Below, one piece after another: positions 14,664-23,572 of a DNA stretch of 33,178 nt; the first letter of the stretch is position 1; every line of letters starts with the position of its first letter. This stretch comes from Tumebacillus flagellatus. Its GTDB lineage: Bacteria > Bacillota > Bacilli > Tumebacillales > Tumebacillaceae. A program made the translations under genes and the position numbers. Under the pieces are notes generated by a model that saw only the letters and a program-made list of their open reading frames with translations, made no database searches and had not been told where the DNA came from. The stretch lies in the NCBI RefSeq assembly GCF_000714935.1, contig NZ_JMIR01000043.1, positions 1 through 33,178 of the forward strand, given 5' to 3'.

Positions 14664-15418
14664 GCGCCCACCACTTCCTTCGCGAGCTCCAAATACACCT
14701 CAGCGCCACGCGAGCGCGGGTCGTACTGGATGATCGACTGTCCGTGCGACGGTGCTTCTCCCAAGCGCACGTTGCGCGGGATGACCGTGGTGTAGACTTT
14801 TTCCCGGAAGTACTTTTTCACTTCTTCGATGACTTGCAAGCCCAGATTCGTCCGTGCATCGAGCATCGTGAGCAGCACGCCTTCGATTTCCAAGTGCGTG
14901 TTCAGATGCTTCTGCACCATCCGAATCGTATTCAAAAGCTGGCTCAGACCCTCCAGCGCATAATACTCACACTGAATCGGGATCAACACCGAATCAGAAG
15001 CCGTCAGCGAATTGACCGTCAAAAGTCCCAGCGACGGCGGGCAATCGATCAGCATGTAATCGTATTGGCTTTTGATCGGTTGCAACGCTTGACGCAAGCG
15101 CACTTCGCGCGACATCGTCGGCACCAACTCAATCTCCGCGCCGGCCAGTTGAATCGTCGCCGGCAAGATGTTGAGATTTGGAACCTCCGTCGGCAAAATC
15201 GCTTCCACCGCGTTGACCTCGTTGATGATCACATCGTAAATATCGTAACGCACATCCGCCTTGTTGATGCCAATCCCGCTCGTGGTGTTGCCCTGCGGGT
15301 CGATGTCAATTAACAGGACGCGCTTCCCCAGACTCGCCAGACAGGCGCCCAGATTGACGGCGGTTGTGGTTTTTCCAACGCCACCCTTCTGGTTCGCCAC
15401 TGCGATGACTCTCGCCAT
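14660..15418 (-). CDS. parA: chromosome partitioning ATPase ParA (Soj)
   Basis: A deviant-Walker ATPase of 252 residues that forms ATP-bound dimers on DNA and, with ParB, drives origin segregation and regulates DnaA. The deviant P loop KGGVGKTT is at residues 11-18, the switch-I region has IDIDPQGNTTSGIG, and Walker B is YDYMLIDCPPSLG. The DNA-binding C-terminal region (RNVRLGEAPSHGQSII) is typical. I chose the ATG at 15418 because AGAGGTGG lies about 7 bases before it; an ATG at 15424 directly abuts that site. It is followed by parB with a 4-base overlap and preceded, across about 140 bases, by noc on the same strand. Confidence 0.98.
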   Translation of the reverse strand: MARVIAVANQKGGVGKTTTAVNLGACLASLGKRVLLIDIDPQGNTTSGIGINKADVRYDIYDVIINEVNAVEAILPTEVPNLNILPATIQLAGAEIELVPTMSREVRLRQALQPIKSQYDYMLIDCPPSLGLLTVNSLTASDSVLIPIQCEYYALEGLSQLLNTIRMVQKHLNTHLEIEGVLLTMLDARTNLGLQVIEEVKKYFREKVYTTVIPRNVRLGEAPSHGQSIIQYDPRSRGAEVYLELAKEVVGA

Positions 15419-15493
15419 GAGCATCCACCTCTTTCAAAACTGTAAGCACGCAATCTCCATTTTACAAGATATCGCAGAAAAAGAATAGAACAG

Positions 15494-15515
15494 AAAAAGC
15501 AGGCAAACGCCTGCT
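15494..15515 (-). terminator. intrinsic terminator of noc
   Basis: On the minus strand AGCAGGC pairs perfectly with GCCTGCT around a 4-base loop, followed by TTTTT. It separates noc from the parAB unit. Confidence 0.88.
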
Positions 15516-15566
15516 AGGAAAACAATGCATGGTAGATCAACCAAATGATCGCACAAACGAAAGATT

Positions 15567-16412
15567 TTACGATTTCGTCTTCGGAACTCGGATCACGAAT
15601 TGGTAATACTCTTCGTGGTCTTCCTCTTCCTTCTCACAATGAATGCCGCTTTGCACAATCATGTCCAGCGACTGGCGAATCGTGTTGACCGCCAAGCGAA
15701 TGTCGCGGGAGAACGAGATCTTGCGCGGTTTCTTGACCGGAGTTTCCGCTTCGATCAACGCTTTGATCCGCGCTTCGGTCTGCTTGACGTTCATCTCCTT
15801 GGTCGTGATTTCGGAGAGAACTTTCAATTGCAATTCTTCTGACGGCAACGCCAGCAACGCCCGGGCGTGACGCTCCGAGACTTTGCGCGCCATCAGCGCC
15901 ATTTGAACTTCCTGCGGCAGGTTCAACAAGCGCAGTTTGTTGGCAATGGTGGACTGACCCTTGCCCAGTCGCTGCGCCAAGCTCTCTTGCGTCAGCCCGT
16001 GCAACTCCAGAAGTTGCTGATAGGCGACCGCTTCTTCGATGGCCGTCAACCCTTCGCGTTGCAAGTTCTCAATCAGCGCCACAGAAGCTGCTTGCGAATC
16101 GTTAAGATCGCGAATGATAGCAGGAATCGTCTCAAAGCCCAATTTCGTGCACGCGCGCCAACGGCGCTCACCGGCGATCAATTCATAAGTATCGCCGACT
16201 TTGCGTACGACGATGGGTTGAATCATCCCGTGAGTTCGAATCGTCTGTGCCAACTCTTCGATGCGTTCGTCGTCGAAGATTGTCCGGGGCTGATAGGGGC
16301 TCGACACAATCTGGCCAATCGGAATCTGCAAGACTTCTTCCTGACTTGTACCGTTTTCGTTATCCGACTCCCGATCCCCGCGACCGAAGAAACGAGACAA
16401 TGGTTTATTCAT
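15567..16412 (-). CDS. noc: nucleoid occlusion protein Noc
   Basis: A ParB-related protein of 281 residues that binds dispersed Noc-binding sites and the membrane, and blocks division over the nucleoid. It is told from ParB by its N terminus, [12 protein letters not shown], matching the amphipathic membrane-targeting helix of B. subtilis Noc, by the helix-turn-helix [18 protein letters not shown], and by the C-terminal [19 protein letters not shown]. The CTP-binding motif GERRWR is at about residues 81-86. I chose ATG 16412, which restores the Noc N terminus; a GTG five codons upstream has poor spacing. A candidate promoter lies at 16507-16536 and its terminator at 15494. Confidence 0.95.
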   Translation of the reverse strand: MNKPLSRFFGRGDRESDNENGTSQEEVLQIPIGQIVSSPYQPRTIFDDERIEELAQTIRTHGMIQPIVVRKVGDTYELIAGERRWRACTKLGFETIPAIIRDLNDSQAASVALIENLQREGLTAIEEAVAYQQLLELHGLTQESLAQRLGKGQSTIANKLRLLNLPQEVQMALMARKVSERHARALLALPSEELQLKVLSEITTKEMNVKQTEARIKALIEAETPVKKPRKISFSRDIRLAVNTIRQSLDMIVQSGIHCEKEEEDHEEYYQFVIRVPKTKS

Positions 16413-16506
16413 CACCGACTCACCCACCTACTCCGTAAAAAACTCAGGTAAAAACAAGTCACCCTCTATTTCGTCAATCCTTGCGGTTTTTCCTGCTAAT
16501 CGGTCA

Positions 16507-16536
16507 AATATAACAAATGTTCCTACGGTTTTACAA
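16507..16536 (-). promoter_or_regulatory. candidate noc promoter
   Basis: Minus strand: TTGTAA (complement of 16531-16536) and TATATT (complement of 16507-16512) with 18 bases between, about 90 bases upstream of the noc ATG. Confidence 0.4.
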
Positions 16537-16549
16537 GACTCGACGCGCT

Positions 16550-17275
16550 CTACAGCGGCGTTTTCGACGGAGTCCCCGCTTTGCGCGGATATTGTTTCGG
16601 CGTTTCCTTCACTTTTTCCACAACGACGATGTTGCGCGTGCCAAGATTGTCCGGCAGATCCATTTTCAGCAGGTCGACCACTTTGCCGCCGAGCACTTGC
16701 AGCGCTTTGGCAGACTCGGACACCTCATTGTCCGCTTCCGGCCCTTTCATCGCAAAAAAATGACCTCCCACGCGCACATACGGCAAGCACAACTCCAACA
16801 GCACGTTCAAACGGGCGACGGCGCGGGCGGTGACTTGATCAAAATTTCCTCGGAAATTTTTTTCCGGCTTCGCGAAGTCTTCGGCGCGCCCGTGCAGCGC
16901 TTTGTAGTTCGGCGTTCCGAGCGCCGCCGACAATTCGTTCAGGAACCCGATGCGCTTGTTCAGCGAATCGACCACCGTGCAGACGGTGTCGGGAGCGGCG
17001 ATGTGCATCGGCAGAGACGGGAAGCCCGCCCCGGCGCCGACGTCGAGCAGCGTGCCCTCGCGGCGGAACTGCTTCAGTTTCAACAGCATCATCGAGTCAT
17101 AGAAGTGTTTGAAAAAAACACCCTCTTCGTCGGTGATCGCCGTCAAGTTCATTTTTTCATTCCATTCGACCAGCCACTTGAAATACATTTCGTACTGCCC
17201 CATCTGGCGGTCGGTCAATTCCACGCCGAGGCCCTCTGCCACAGCCGCACGAAAACGCGTTTGCACCTCACTCAT
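16550..17275 (-). CDS. rsmG: 16S rRNA (guanine527-N7)-methyltransferase RsmG
   Basis: A class I SAM-dependent methyltransferase of 241 residues that methylates G527 of 16S rRNA; its loss gives low-level streptomycin resistance. The SAM loop is [15 protein letters not shown], followed by acidic [12 protein letters not shown] and the RAEDF motif; [12 protein letters not shown] and GGHFFAMKG are further core motifs. I chose the ATG at 17275 because AAGGAG lies 8 bases upstream; an upstream GTG is too close to that site. The start overlaps the mnmG stop by 8 bases, so rsmG is translationally coupled as the last gene of mnmE-mnmG-rsmG. The tail ([17 protein letters not shown]) is short and basic. 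Confidence 0.96.
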   Translation of the reverse strand: MSEVQTRFRAAVAEGLGVELTDRQMGQYEMYFKWLVEWNEKMNLTAITDEEGVFFKHFYDSMMLLKLKQFRREGTLLDVGAGAGFPSLPMHIAAPDTVCTVVDSLNKRIGFLNELSAALGTPNYKALHGRAEDFAKPEKNFRGNFDQVTARAVARLNVLLELCLPYVRVGGHFFAMKGPEADNEVSESAKALQVLGGKVVDLLKMDLPDNLGTRNIVVVEKVKETPKQYPRKAGTPSKTPL

Positions 17276-19154
17276 GAACGGCACTCCTTCTCTGCAAGCC
17301 TTCCAAGTAGACCATCAGAATCGAAATGTCTGCCGGGTTGACGCCGGAGATGCGCGAGGCTTGGCCGATGGAGATCGGCTTGATCTTGATCAGCTTTTCG
17401 CGCGATTCGCTGGAAAGGCCCTTGATTTCGTTGTAGTCGATGTCGTCGGGGATTTTTTTCTCCTCGAGCTTGCGTTGTTTTTCGATCTGCTGGTTCGATT
17501 TTTCGATGTAGCCCGCGTACTTGATCTGGATTTCCACCTGCTCTTTGACTTCCCAATGCAGATCTTCCGCGGACGGCGCGACGTCTTCGATGACGTTGTA
17601 GCCGACTTCCGGACGGCGCAGCAGTTGGTCGAGCGTCACGGCGTCGTGGATTTCCTTGGAGCCGAGCTCCACCAGTTTCGGGTTGATCTCGTCCGCTTTG
17701 AGGCGGGTTTTGGCGAGGCGCGCTTTTTCCTGCTCGATCGCTTCCCGCTTCTTCATGAAGCGCACGAAGCGCTCTTCCGGCAAGAGGCCGATCTTATAAC
17801 CGATTTCACAGAGGCGCAGGTCGGCGTTGTCGTTGCGCAGGATCAGGCGGTACTCGGCGCGCGACGTCAGCAGGCGGTACGGCTCCAGCGTCCCTTTGGT
17901 GACGAGGTCGTCGATCATGACGGCGATGTACGCGTCGGAGCGCTCCAAGATCACCGGCTCGCGGTTCAAGGCGTTCATCGCGGCGTTGATGCCGGCGATC
18001 AGGCCTTGTCCCGCCGCTTCCTCGTACCCGGACGTGCCGTTGATTTGCCCGGCGGTGAACAGACCCGCCACTTGCTTTGTCTCCAACGTCAACTGCAATT
18101 GCGTCGGGACCACCGCGTCGTACTCGATCGCATAGCCGGGGCGCATCATTTCGACGTTCTCAAGGCCCGGAATCGTGCGCAAGACGCGCATCTGGACTTC
18201 TTCCGGCAGCGAGGTGGAGAGCCCTTGGACATAGTATTCCGCCGTGTAGCGGCCTTCCGGTTCGAGGAAGACTTGGTGGTTCGGACGCTCCGAGAAGCGC
18301 ACGACTTTGTCTTCGATCGACGGGCAATAGCGCGGACCGGTGCCTTCGATCAGGCCGGAGAACATCGGAGCGCGGTGCAGGTTTTCTTGAATGATCCGGT
18401 GCGTGTCCGGGTTGGTGTACGTCAGCCAGCACGGCATCTGCTCGCGGGGCATGATGTCGTCGGCAAACTGGAAATGCAGCGGGTCGCGGTCGCCCGGCTG
18501 GATTTCACACTTCGTGAAGTCGATGGAGTCGCGGTGGACGCGCGGCGGCGTGCCGGTTTTAAAGCGCACGAGTTGGAAGCCGAGGTCGAGCAGCGAGTCG
18601 GTCAGCTTCACCGACGGCAACTGCCCGTTCGGGCCGCCGGAGTATTGCACTTCGCCCATGATGATCTTGCCGCGCAAGTACGTGCCGGTCGTGACGACGA
18701 CCGATTGCGCGGTGTAGGTGGCGCCGGTATTGGTGACGACCGCTTTGATCCGTCCGTTTTCGGTCAACAGCTCTTCGGCCATGCCTTGTCTTACGGTCAA
18801 GTTCGGCGTGTTCTCGACCGTCTCTTTCATTTTGTGCGAGTAGAAAAATTTATCGGCCTGCGCGCGCAGAGCATGCACAGCCGGGCCCTTGCCGGTGTTC
18901 AGCAAGCGCAGTTGCAAGTAGGTAAGGTCGGTGTTGCGGCCCATCTCGCCGCCCAGCGCGTCGATTTCACGCACCACGTTGCCCTTGGCCGGGCCCCCGA
19001 CGGACGGGTTGCAGGGCATGTGGGCGATCATGTCGAGGTTGATCGTGAGCAGCAGCGTTTTGCAGCCGAGTCGCGCTGACGCCAAAGCCGCTTCGACCCC
19101 GGCATGTCCCGCCCCGATCACGATGACCTGGTAGTCTCCAGCATGGTATTGCAT
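17268..19154 (-). CDS. mnmG: tRNA uridine-34 5-carboxymethylaminomethyl enzyme MnmG (GidA)
   Basis: An FAD enzyme of 628 residues that, with MnmE, makes the cmnm5 modification on wobble U34 of tRNAs. The dinucleotide-binding motif [12 protein letters not shown] is at about residues 11-22. The conserved [12 protein letters not shown] segment holds a catalytic cysteine, and [14 protein letters not shown] and [21 protein letters not shown] are family signatures. The C-terminal helical domain, which contacts MnmE and tRNA, ends with [18 protein letters not shown]. The length is typical. The ATG has AAAGGGGAG about 7 bases upstream. It lies 18 bases after mnmE and overlaps rsmG by 8 bases. Confidence 0.98.
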   Translation of the reverse strand: MQYHAGDYQVIVIGAGHAGVEAALASARLGCKTLLLTINLDMIAHMPCNPSVGGPAKGNVVREIDALGGEMGRNTDLTYLQLRLLNTGKGPAVHALRAQADKFFYSHKMKETVENTPNLTVRQGMAEELLTENGRIKAVVTNTGATYTAQSVVVTTGTYLRGKIIMGEVQYSGGPNGQLPSVKLTDSLLDLGFQLVRFKTGTPPRVHRDSIDFTKCEIQPGDRDPLHFQFADDIMPREQMPCWLTYTNPDTHRIIQENLHRAPMFSGLIEGTGPRYCPSIEDKVVRFSERPNHQVFLEPEGRYTAEYYVQGLSTSLPEEVQMRVLRTIPGLENVEMMRPGYAIEYDAVVPTQLQLTLETKQVAGLFTAGQINGTSGYEEAAGQGLIAGINAAMNALNREPVILERSDAYIAVMIDDLVTKGTLEPYRLLTSRAEYRLILRNDNADLRLCEIGYKIGLLPEERFVRFMKKREAIEQEKARLAKTRLKADEINPKLVELGSKEIHDAVTLDQLLRRPEVGYNVIEDVAPSAEDLHWEVKEQVEIQIKYAGYIEKSNQQIEKQRKLEEKKIPDDIDYNEIKGLSSESREKLIKIKPISIGQASRISGVNPADISILMVYLEGLQRRSAVHE

Positions 19155-19172
19155 GGTTGTCTCCCCTTTCTC

Positions 19173-20552
19173 TTATTTCCCGAGGCAGAACTGCGAGAAG
19201 ATCTGGTCGAGCAGATCGTCCGCCACCGCTTCGCCGACGACTTCGCCAAGCGACATCCAGCAGTTGCGCACATCGACCGCGACCAGATCGAGCGTCAACC
19301 CGACGCGGGCGCTCTCCAGCGCTTCGCCCATCTCGCGTTTGGCCTTCTCCAGCAGCGCCACATGGCGGGCGTTCGAGAGATAGGTGCTCTCTTGGCCTTC
19401 GATCCCGCCGGAGAGGAACAAGTCTTCCACCGCGCGCTCCAACTGCTCCATGCCTTCCCCTGTCGCCACCGAGGTCTCGACGATTTTGAAATCTCCGGCG
19501 AGAGCGCGCAGTTCGTCGAGGTCGGCGCGGCGCGGCAGGTCGGTTTTGTTCAAAATCACGATGGTCGGGCGAATCTTCACCGCCTCGGCGAGCTCGCGGT
19601 CGATTTCATGGAGCGGACGCGAGGCGTCGATCATGAACAGCACGAGGTCGGCTGCTTCGAGCGCTTCCCGGGAACGCTCCACGCCGAGCTTCTCGACGAT
19701 GTCTTCCGTTTCGCGAATGCCCGCCGTGTCGATGATGTTCAGCGGAATTCCGCGCAAGTTGATGTGCTCTTCCAAAATGTCGCGGGTCGTGCCCTCGATG
19801 TCGGTGACGATGGCGCGGTTGGTGCGCGAGAGGGCGTTGAGCAGCGACGATTTGCCGACGTTGGGCTTGCCGATGATCACCGTCTTGAGCCCTTCGCGCA
19901 GAATTTTGCCGGTCGTCGCTCCGCCGAGCAGCCGGTCAATCTCGTCGACGATCCGGTCGCCCTCCGAGATCACGTGCTGGATCGTCACATCCTCGACGTC
20001 GTGCTCCGGGTAGTCGATCGTCACTTCGATATGAGCGAGCATCTCGACCATCTTCTGCCGCAGTTCGCGGATCTTCTTGGAGAGACCGCCCTCGACTTGG
20101 CGAAACGCGACTTTCATCGCGGCGTCCGTTTTCGAGCGGATCACGTCGATGACCGCTTCCGCTTGCGAGAGGTCGATCCGCCCGTTCAGAAACGCGCGTT
20201 TCGTAAACTCGCCCGGCTCCGCAAGACGCGCTCCGTGGTTGAGCACGAGGCGCATCACGCGCTGCACCGCGACGATGCCGCCGTGACCCTGAATTTCCAC
20301 GACCTGCTCGCCCGTATAGGTGCGCGGCGCGTGAAACACCGCGCAAAAAACTTCATCGACACGCTCGTCGGTCTGTGGATCCACGATATAGCCGTAGTTC
20401 ATCGTATGGCTGTCCACAGCGGCCAGAGGTTTTTTTCCTTGGTAGATCTTATCCACAACGCGTACCGCATCGCTGCCGCTCACCCGGATCACGCTGATGC
20501 TGCCTTCTCCCAGTGCGGTGGCGATGGCGGCAATCGTGTCAAATTCCTTCAT
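19173..20552 (-). CDS. mnmE: tRNA modification GTPase MnmE (TrmE)
   Basis: A GTPase of 459 residues that dimerises and, with MnmG, modifies U34 of tRNAs using methylene-tetrahydrofolate. The N-terminal domain binds the folate; the G domain has GKPNVGKS (about residues 228-235), GTTRD, DTAG and NKTD; the protein ends in CLGK, the conserved cysteine-containing tip. I chose the ATG at 20552, which gives the usual start MKEFDTIAAIAT; GGAG lies about 10 bases upstream, and earlier frames add only ten unmatched residues. It has its own sigma-A promoter with DnaA boxes upstream (see findings) and heads mnmE-mnmG-rsmG. Confidence 0.98.
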   Translation of the reverse strand: MKEFDTIAAIATALGEGSISVIRVSGSDAVRVVDKIYQGKKPLAAVDSHTMNYGYIVDPQTDERVDEVFCAVFHAPRTYTGEQVVEIQGHGGIVAVQRVMRLVLNHGARLAEPGEFTKRAFLNGRIDLSQAEAVIDVIRSKTDAAMKVAFRQVEGGLSKKIRELRQKMVEMLAHIEVTIDYPEHDVEDVTIQHVISEGDRIVDEIDRLLGGATTGKILREGLKTVIIGKPNVGKSSLLNALSRTNRAIVTDIEGTTRDILEEHINLRGIPLNIIDTAGIRETEDIVEKLGVERSREALEAADLVLFMIDASRPLHEIDRELAEAVKIRPTIVILNKTDLPRRADLDELRALAGDFKIVETSVATGEGMEQLERAVEDLFLSGGIEGQESTYLSNARHVALLEKAKREMGEALESARVGLTLDLVAVDVRNCWMSLGEVVGEAVADDLLDQIFSQFCLGK

Positions 20553-20615
20553 TAGACCTCGCTCCTGTCTTCCTTCTTCCAACCAGTTTGCCCGTTCCTT
20601 CCCTTGTGCATAACC

Positions 20616-20643
20616 ATTCTATCATAGCGCAAAACATTGGCAA
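20616..20643 (-). promoter_or_regulatory. sigma-A promoter of mnmE-mnmG-rsmG
   Basis: Minus strand: TTGCCA (complement of 20638-20643), 16 bases, then TAGAAT (complement of 20616-20621), about 65 bases before the start. DnaA boxes lie directly upstream of the -35. Confidence 0.65.
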
Positions 20644-20647
20644 GAAC

Positions 20648-20709
20648 TATCCACATGTGGATACATTTCCGTGAAACTCGTCCATAAAAAAACGAACCTG
20701 TTATCCACA
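20648..20709. promoter_or_regulatory. DnaA box cluster upstream of mnmE
   Basis: A perfect box TTATCCACA is at 20701-20709, and TATCCACATGTGGATA at 20648-20663 forms two back-to-back boxes, each one base off the consensus TTATNCACA. A further perfect box lies inside mnmE at 20449-20457. The cluster is 3 kb from oriC and immediately upstream of the mnmE -35, so DnaA may regulate mnmE or be titrated here. Confidence 0.65.
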
Positions 20710-20741
20710 GATTCGCTTCCACACCTACGAAAAAGACATAC

Positions 20742-20767
20742 AAAAAAGCGGCCCTCGCGAGGCCGCT
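20742..20767 (-). terminator. intrinsic terminator of rnpA-yidD-yidC-jag
   Basis: On the minus strand AGCGGCC pairs with GGCCGCT around a 7-base loop, followed by TTTTT. It lies 23 bases after the jag stop. Confidence 0.9.
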
Positions 20768-20790
20768 TCGTTTGCGTACGATCAAATTGC

Positions 20791-21678
20791 TTAGGCGTTC
20801 GGTGCCGGATCGCGATCCGATCGGTTGGTCGATTTCGCTGCTGCTTTGTTGCCGCGGCCTTGACCCTGGCGGCGCGGATTGCTTTTGCGCGGCGGGTTTG
20901 CGCCTTCGCTCTTGCGCGGATGGCGCGGCTTGTGCGAGTGCGACGGCGTGACTCCGCGCGGCGTGATCACGACTTTGCGATACGGTTCCTCGCCAAGTGA
21001 ATGCGTCGTCACATCGGAGCGATGCTGCAAGTAGGCGTGAATCACTTTGCGCTCCGAGTTGCCCATCGGCTCCAACACGACTTCGCGGCGGGTTTGCACC
21101 GCTTTCTTCGCGAGCCGATCGGCCAGTCGTTCGAGCGTTTCCTTGCGTCGGGATCGGTAATCTTCGGCGTCGAGCTGCACGCGCAGGAACTTCTCGCTGT
21201 GCTTGTTCGCCACCAAATTCACCAGCGTTTGCAACGAATCGAGCGTCGCTCCGCGGCGGCCGATCAGCATGCCGATCGATTCACCATGGAGACGGAAGAG
21301 ATGCGTGTGGTCTTGCTCTTCCTCGACGGTGACGGCGATGTCCGAGAGGTTCATCGCCGCCAGCACTTCGTCGAGAAACTTGCGCGCTTCGAGGATCGGG
21401 TCGCGAGTCGTAGCGGGAGCCGGCGTTTTTGTCACGATCGGTTGTTTTGCCGTCGGTGCGACGGTCGCCACAACCGGCGGTGCTGCCACAACTGCCGGCG
21501 CTTCTTCGATCACTTCCACCTCGATCTCGGCGTCGCGCTTGCCAAACAAGCCGAAAAGACCGCGACTGGGCTGCGTCAAAATGGTGATGTTTACGCGATC
21601 ACGAGAGACCCCGAGCTTGTTCAGCGCGAGTTCGGTTGCGAGTTCAACCGTCTTCCCCGTTGTGATCACTTTCTTCAT
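20791..21678 (-). CDS. jag: RNA-binding protein Jag/KhpB (SpoIIIJ-associated)
   Basis: An RNA-binding protein of 295 residues, partner of YidC/SpoIIIJ and, with KhpA, a regulator of cell elongation in some Firmicutes. The Jag_N domain covers about residues 1-55 (ATELALNKLGVSRDRVNITIL, SRGLFGLFGKRDAEI). An Ala/Pro/Val-rich linker follows, then a KH domain with IGRRGATLDSLQ and an R3H domain (NSERKVIHAYLQHRSDVTTHSLGEEPYRKVVITP). The last 60 residues are a low-complexity basic tail rich in K, R, N, S, P and Q, longer than in B. subtilis Jag, which ends soon after R3H. The ATG overlaps the yidC stop by 4 bases. Confidence 0.96.
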   Translation of the reverse strand: MKKVITTGKTVELATELALNKLGVSRDRVNITILTQPSRGLFGLFGKRDAEIEVEVIEEAPAVVAAPPVVATVAPTAKQPIVTKTPAPATTRDPILEARKFLDEVLAAMNLSDIAVTVEEEQDHTHLFRLHGESIGMLIGRRGATLDSLQTLVNLVANKHSEKFLRVQLDAEDYRSRRKETLERLADRLAKKAVQTRREVVLEPMGNSERKVIHAYLQHRSDVTTHSLGEEPYRKVVITPRGVTPSHSHKPRHPRKSEGANPPRKSNPRRQGQGRGNKAAAKSTNRSDRDPAPNA

Positions 21679-22457
21679 TTAGACTTCCCTCCGGTTTTCG
21701 CGGCCTTGGGTTCCGGCGGCGCGGCGTTGCGGATGCCCTTGGTGAAGTACGTTTGGATGATCGTCAGGATGTTGCCGAAGATCCAGTACAGACCGAGTGC
21801 GGCCGGGAACTGCCAGGTGAAGAACGCGATCATCGCCGGCATGAAGAACAACATCATCTTGGCGTTGGCATCTTTGGAGGAAGCCATCGACATCTTGGAC
21901 TGCAGGAACGTCGTCCCCGCCGAGAGAATCGCCAAAATCAAGTTCGCGATGCCTTGCTTCTCGGAGAGCGCGAGGATTCCGAGGAACATGTGTTCCTTCA
22001 GATGCGGATTCAAGTTGATCGATTGGTAGAGCGCGAACAGGATCGGCATCTGCACGATGATCGGCAGGCAGCCGGAGAACGGGTTCGCTCCGTATTGTTG
22101 GAAGATCTTCATCGTTTCTTGGTTGATCTTCTCTTTGTCGTCCTTGTACTTCTCGCGGATCTTCGCAAGTTCCGGTTGGATCGACTGCATGACTTTTTGG
22201 TAACGGATCTGCTTCATCATCAACGGGAAGACGATGATGCGGACGATCAGCGTGACGATGAGGATCGCCACCCCGTAGTCGCCGATGGCGTTGTAGAAGA
22301 AGTCGAGGCCGTCAGAGACGAAGCCGACGAACTTGCCCCAGATTCCGCTGCGATCGATCTCACCGGTATTGGTCGTATGAGCCGTACAACCCGTGAGCGT
22401 CATCGCGAGGACGACCAGCAGCATGAAGATGCTCAGTCGTGATTGTTTACGCAACAC
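21675..22457 (-). CDS. yidC: membrane protein insertase YidC/OxaA (SpoIIIJ type)
   Basis: A lipoprotein insertase of 260 residues that places membrane proteins in the bilayer, alone or with SecYEG; the SpoIIIJ paralog is needed for sporulation. The N terminus is a lipoprotein signal with LTGC (lipidated C24). The five-segment core follows: [32 protein letters not shown] with the conserved Arg in the membrane groove, the charged helical hairpin ([25 protein letters not shown]), [21 protein letters not shown], and [24 protein letters not shown]. The start is GTG at 22457 with AAGGAGGGG 8 bases upstream. It overlaps yidD by 25 bases and jag by 4. Confidence 0.97.
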   Translation of the reverse strand: MLRKQSRLSIFMLLVVLAMTLTGCTAHTTNTGEIDRSGIWGKFVGFVSDGLDFFYNAIGDYGVAILIVTLIVRIIVFPLMMKQIRYQKVMQSIQPELAKIREKYKDDKEKINQETMKIFQQYGANPFSGCLPIIVQMPILFALYQSINLNPHLKEHMFLGILALSEKQGIANLILAILSAGTTFLQSKMSMASSKDANAKMMLFFMPAMIAFFTWQFPAALGLYWIFGNILTIIQTYFTKGIRNAAPPEPKAAKTGGKSK

Positions 22458-22714
22458 GCAGAGTTCCCCTCCTTGGTGTGAGCATCAGGATGTGTATGTA
22501 GTCGGTCCGGCACCGGGTCGTAACCACCGGGATGCCAAGGTCCGCACTTCACCAAACGTACGGCAGTCAAAAAAAGACCCCGCGCCGCTCCGTGCTTCTG
22601 CACAGCTTCCACGCCGTAAGCAGAGCAAGTCGGATAAAACCGACAGGTCGGAGGCTTGAGCGGAGAGATGAACTTCCGGTAGAAGCGAAAAAACGCGAGG
22701 ATTCCGCGCTTCAT
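22433..22714 (-). CDS. yidD: membrane protein insertion efficiency factor YidD
   Basis: A small membrane-associated protein of 93 residues that aids insertion by YidC and SecYEG. The N-terminal amphipathic helix [30 protein letters not shown], with three conserved cysteines, is the family signature, followed by [29 protein letters not shown]. The C terminus (about residues 70-93, [21 protein letters not shown]) is extended, coded in the region overlapping yidC. The ATG overlaps the rnpA stop by 4 bases, so translation is coupled in this gene chain. Confidence 0.97.
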   Translation of the reverse strand: MKRGILAFFRFYRKFISPLKPPTCRFYPTCSAYGVEAVQKHGAARGLFLTAVRLVKCGPWHPGGYDPVPDRLHTHPDAHTKEGNSACCVNNHD

Positions 22715-23169
22715 GAGGAAGTCCTTCCCTTAGAAGCGGCGGCCGGGTTGGATTGCCCCGGTTTGCCCTCGCCGCGCTTGTTGCTTGCGCTCCGCCGTGC
22801 GGATGCGTTCGCTTTGCGCTGGTTTGCGTCCACGCCGTTCTCCATGTTGCGCAAGAGATGCTGGACGTTTTGCCGGATCGTATGAAAATCAAGCTCCGCT
22901 GCCGACGGCCGCGCGATCACCACGAAGTCGTAGGATTCCGTGACTTTTTCCTTCTCCAAGCGGAAGGCTTCCCGCAGCAATCGCTTGACGCGGTTGCGGG
23001 TGACCGCCTTGCCGACTTTCTTGGAAACGGAAAAGCCCACGCGAAAAGCGGGGTTCGTCGGAGTCTTCAAATAGTAGAGAACGAGATAGCGATTGGCAAA
23101 CGAATGACCGTGATGGAACACCCGTTGAAAATCTCGTTTGTCTGTCAGTCTGTGAATACGCTGCAACAT
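22711..23169 (-). CDS. rnpA: ribonuclease P protein component RnpA
   Basis: The protein subunit of RNase P, which with the catalytic RNA removes 5' leaders from tRNA precursors. The core aligns with B. subtilis Rnp[63 protein letters not shown] with the RNR motif, then [28 protein letters not shown] chose the ATG at 23169 by this alignment; only a weak GGGGG lies upstream, and longer frames have no family similarity. At 152 residues it exceeds the usual 115-120 because of a basic tail rich in A, S, K, R and N. A strong terminator separates it from rpmH. Confidence 0.95.
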   Translation of the reverse strand: MLQRIHRLTDKRDFQRVFHHGHSFANRYLVLYYLKTPTNPAFRVGFSVSKKVGKAVTRNRVKRLLREAFRLEKEKVTESYDFVVIARPSAAELDFHTIRQNVQHLLRNMENGVDANQRKANASARRSASNKRGEGKPGQSNPAAASKGRTSS

Positions 23170-23258
23170 GAGTCTGGCCCCCATTCCATCTCTAGTATCG
23201 GAAGCAAGGGTGCCGTTTAACCGCCTCATTTTCGGCCTGTAAACCCACCTATTATGTA

Positions 23259-23284
23259 GAAAAAAGGCCACAAAAATGTGGCCT
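23259..23284 (-). terminator. intrinsic terminator between rpmH and rnpA
   Basis: On the minus strand AGGCCACA pairs perfectly with TGTGGCCT (23265-23272 with 23277-23284) around a 4-base loop, followed by a run of T residues. It begins at the rpmH stop codon. It should end or attenuate rpmH transcripts before rnpA. Confidence 0.9.
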
Positions 23285-23418
23285 TATGCGGAAAGAACCT
23301 TTCTGCCTTTAGCACGGCGGCGAGCCAGCACGCGGCGGCCGTTTTTGGACGCCATGCGAGCGCGGAAACCGTGGACTTTTTTACGCTTGCGTACATTCGG
23401 ACGGTAAGTCGGTCCCAT
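23284..23418 (-). CDS. rpmH: 50S ribosomal protein L34
   Basis: A 44-residue, very basic ribosomal protein, full family length, identified by direct translation: after [10 protein letters not shown] comes the invariant [12 protein letters not shown], then [19 protein letters not shown]. Two adjacent ATG codons are possible; I chose 23418 because it stands 7 bases from GGAGG, while 23421 is closer. It is the last gene on the left side of oriC, transcribed away from the origin. A minus-strand promoter, TTGCGT-N17-TATAAT (complement of 23490-23518), lies about 70 bases upstream. A terminator overlaps its 3' end. Confidence 0.97.
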   Translation of the reverse strand: MGPTYRPNVRKRKKVHGFRARMASKNGRRVLARRRAKGRKVLSA

Positions 23419-23489
23419 CATTACACCTCCCTACAACTTGTCTATTGTCAAGGACGCGAAGTCACTTGTTAGAGACAATATTCCTCATC

Positions 23490-23518
23490 ATTATAGCCGA
23501 GACGGACAAATGACGCAA
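23490..23518 (-). promoter_or_regulatory. rpmH promoter
   Basis: Minus strand: TTGCGT (complement of 23513-23518), 17 bases, and a perfect TATAAT (complement of 23490-23495), about 70 bases before the rpmH start. Confidence 0.6.
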
Positions 23519-23572
23519 GTGCAAAGCCCGGAGGAAGGTCATTCCTTTTTTTCAAAGAGCCCGAAAAACGCC

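Noticed and set aside
19665-19674. TTCCCGGGAA inside mnmE as a Noc-binding site
   Set aside because: The core matches but the outer bases of ATTTCCCGGGAAAT do not (10 of 14), and it lies in coding sequence. A genome-wide Noc ChIP would be needed.
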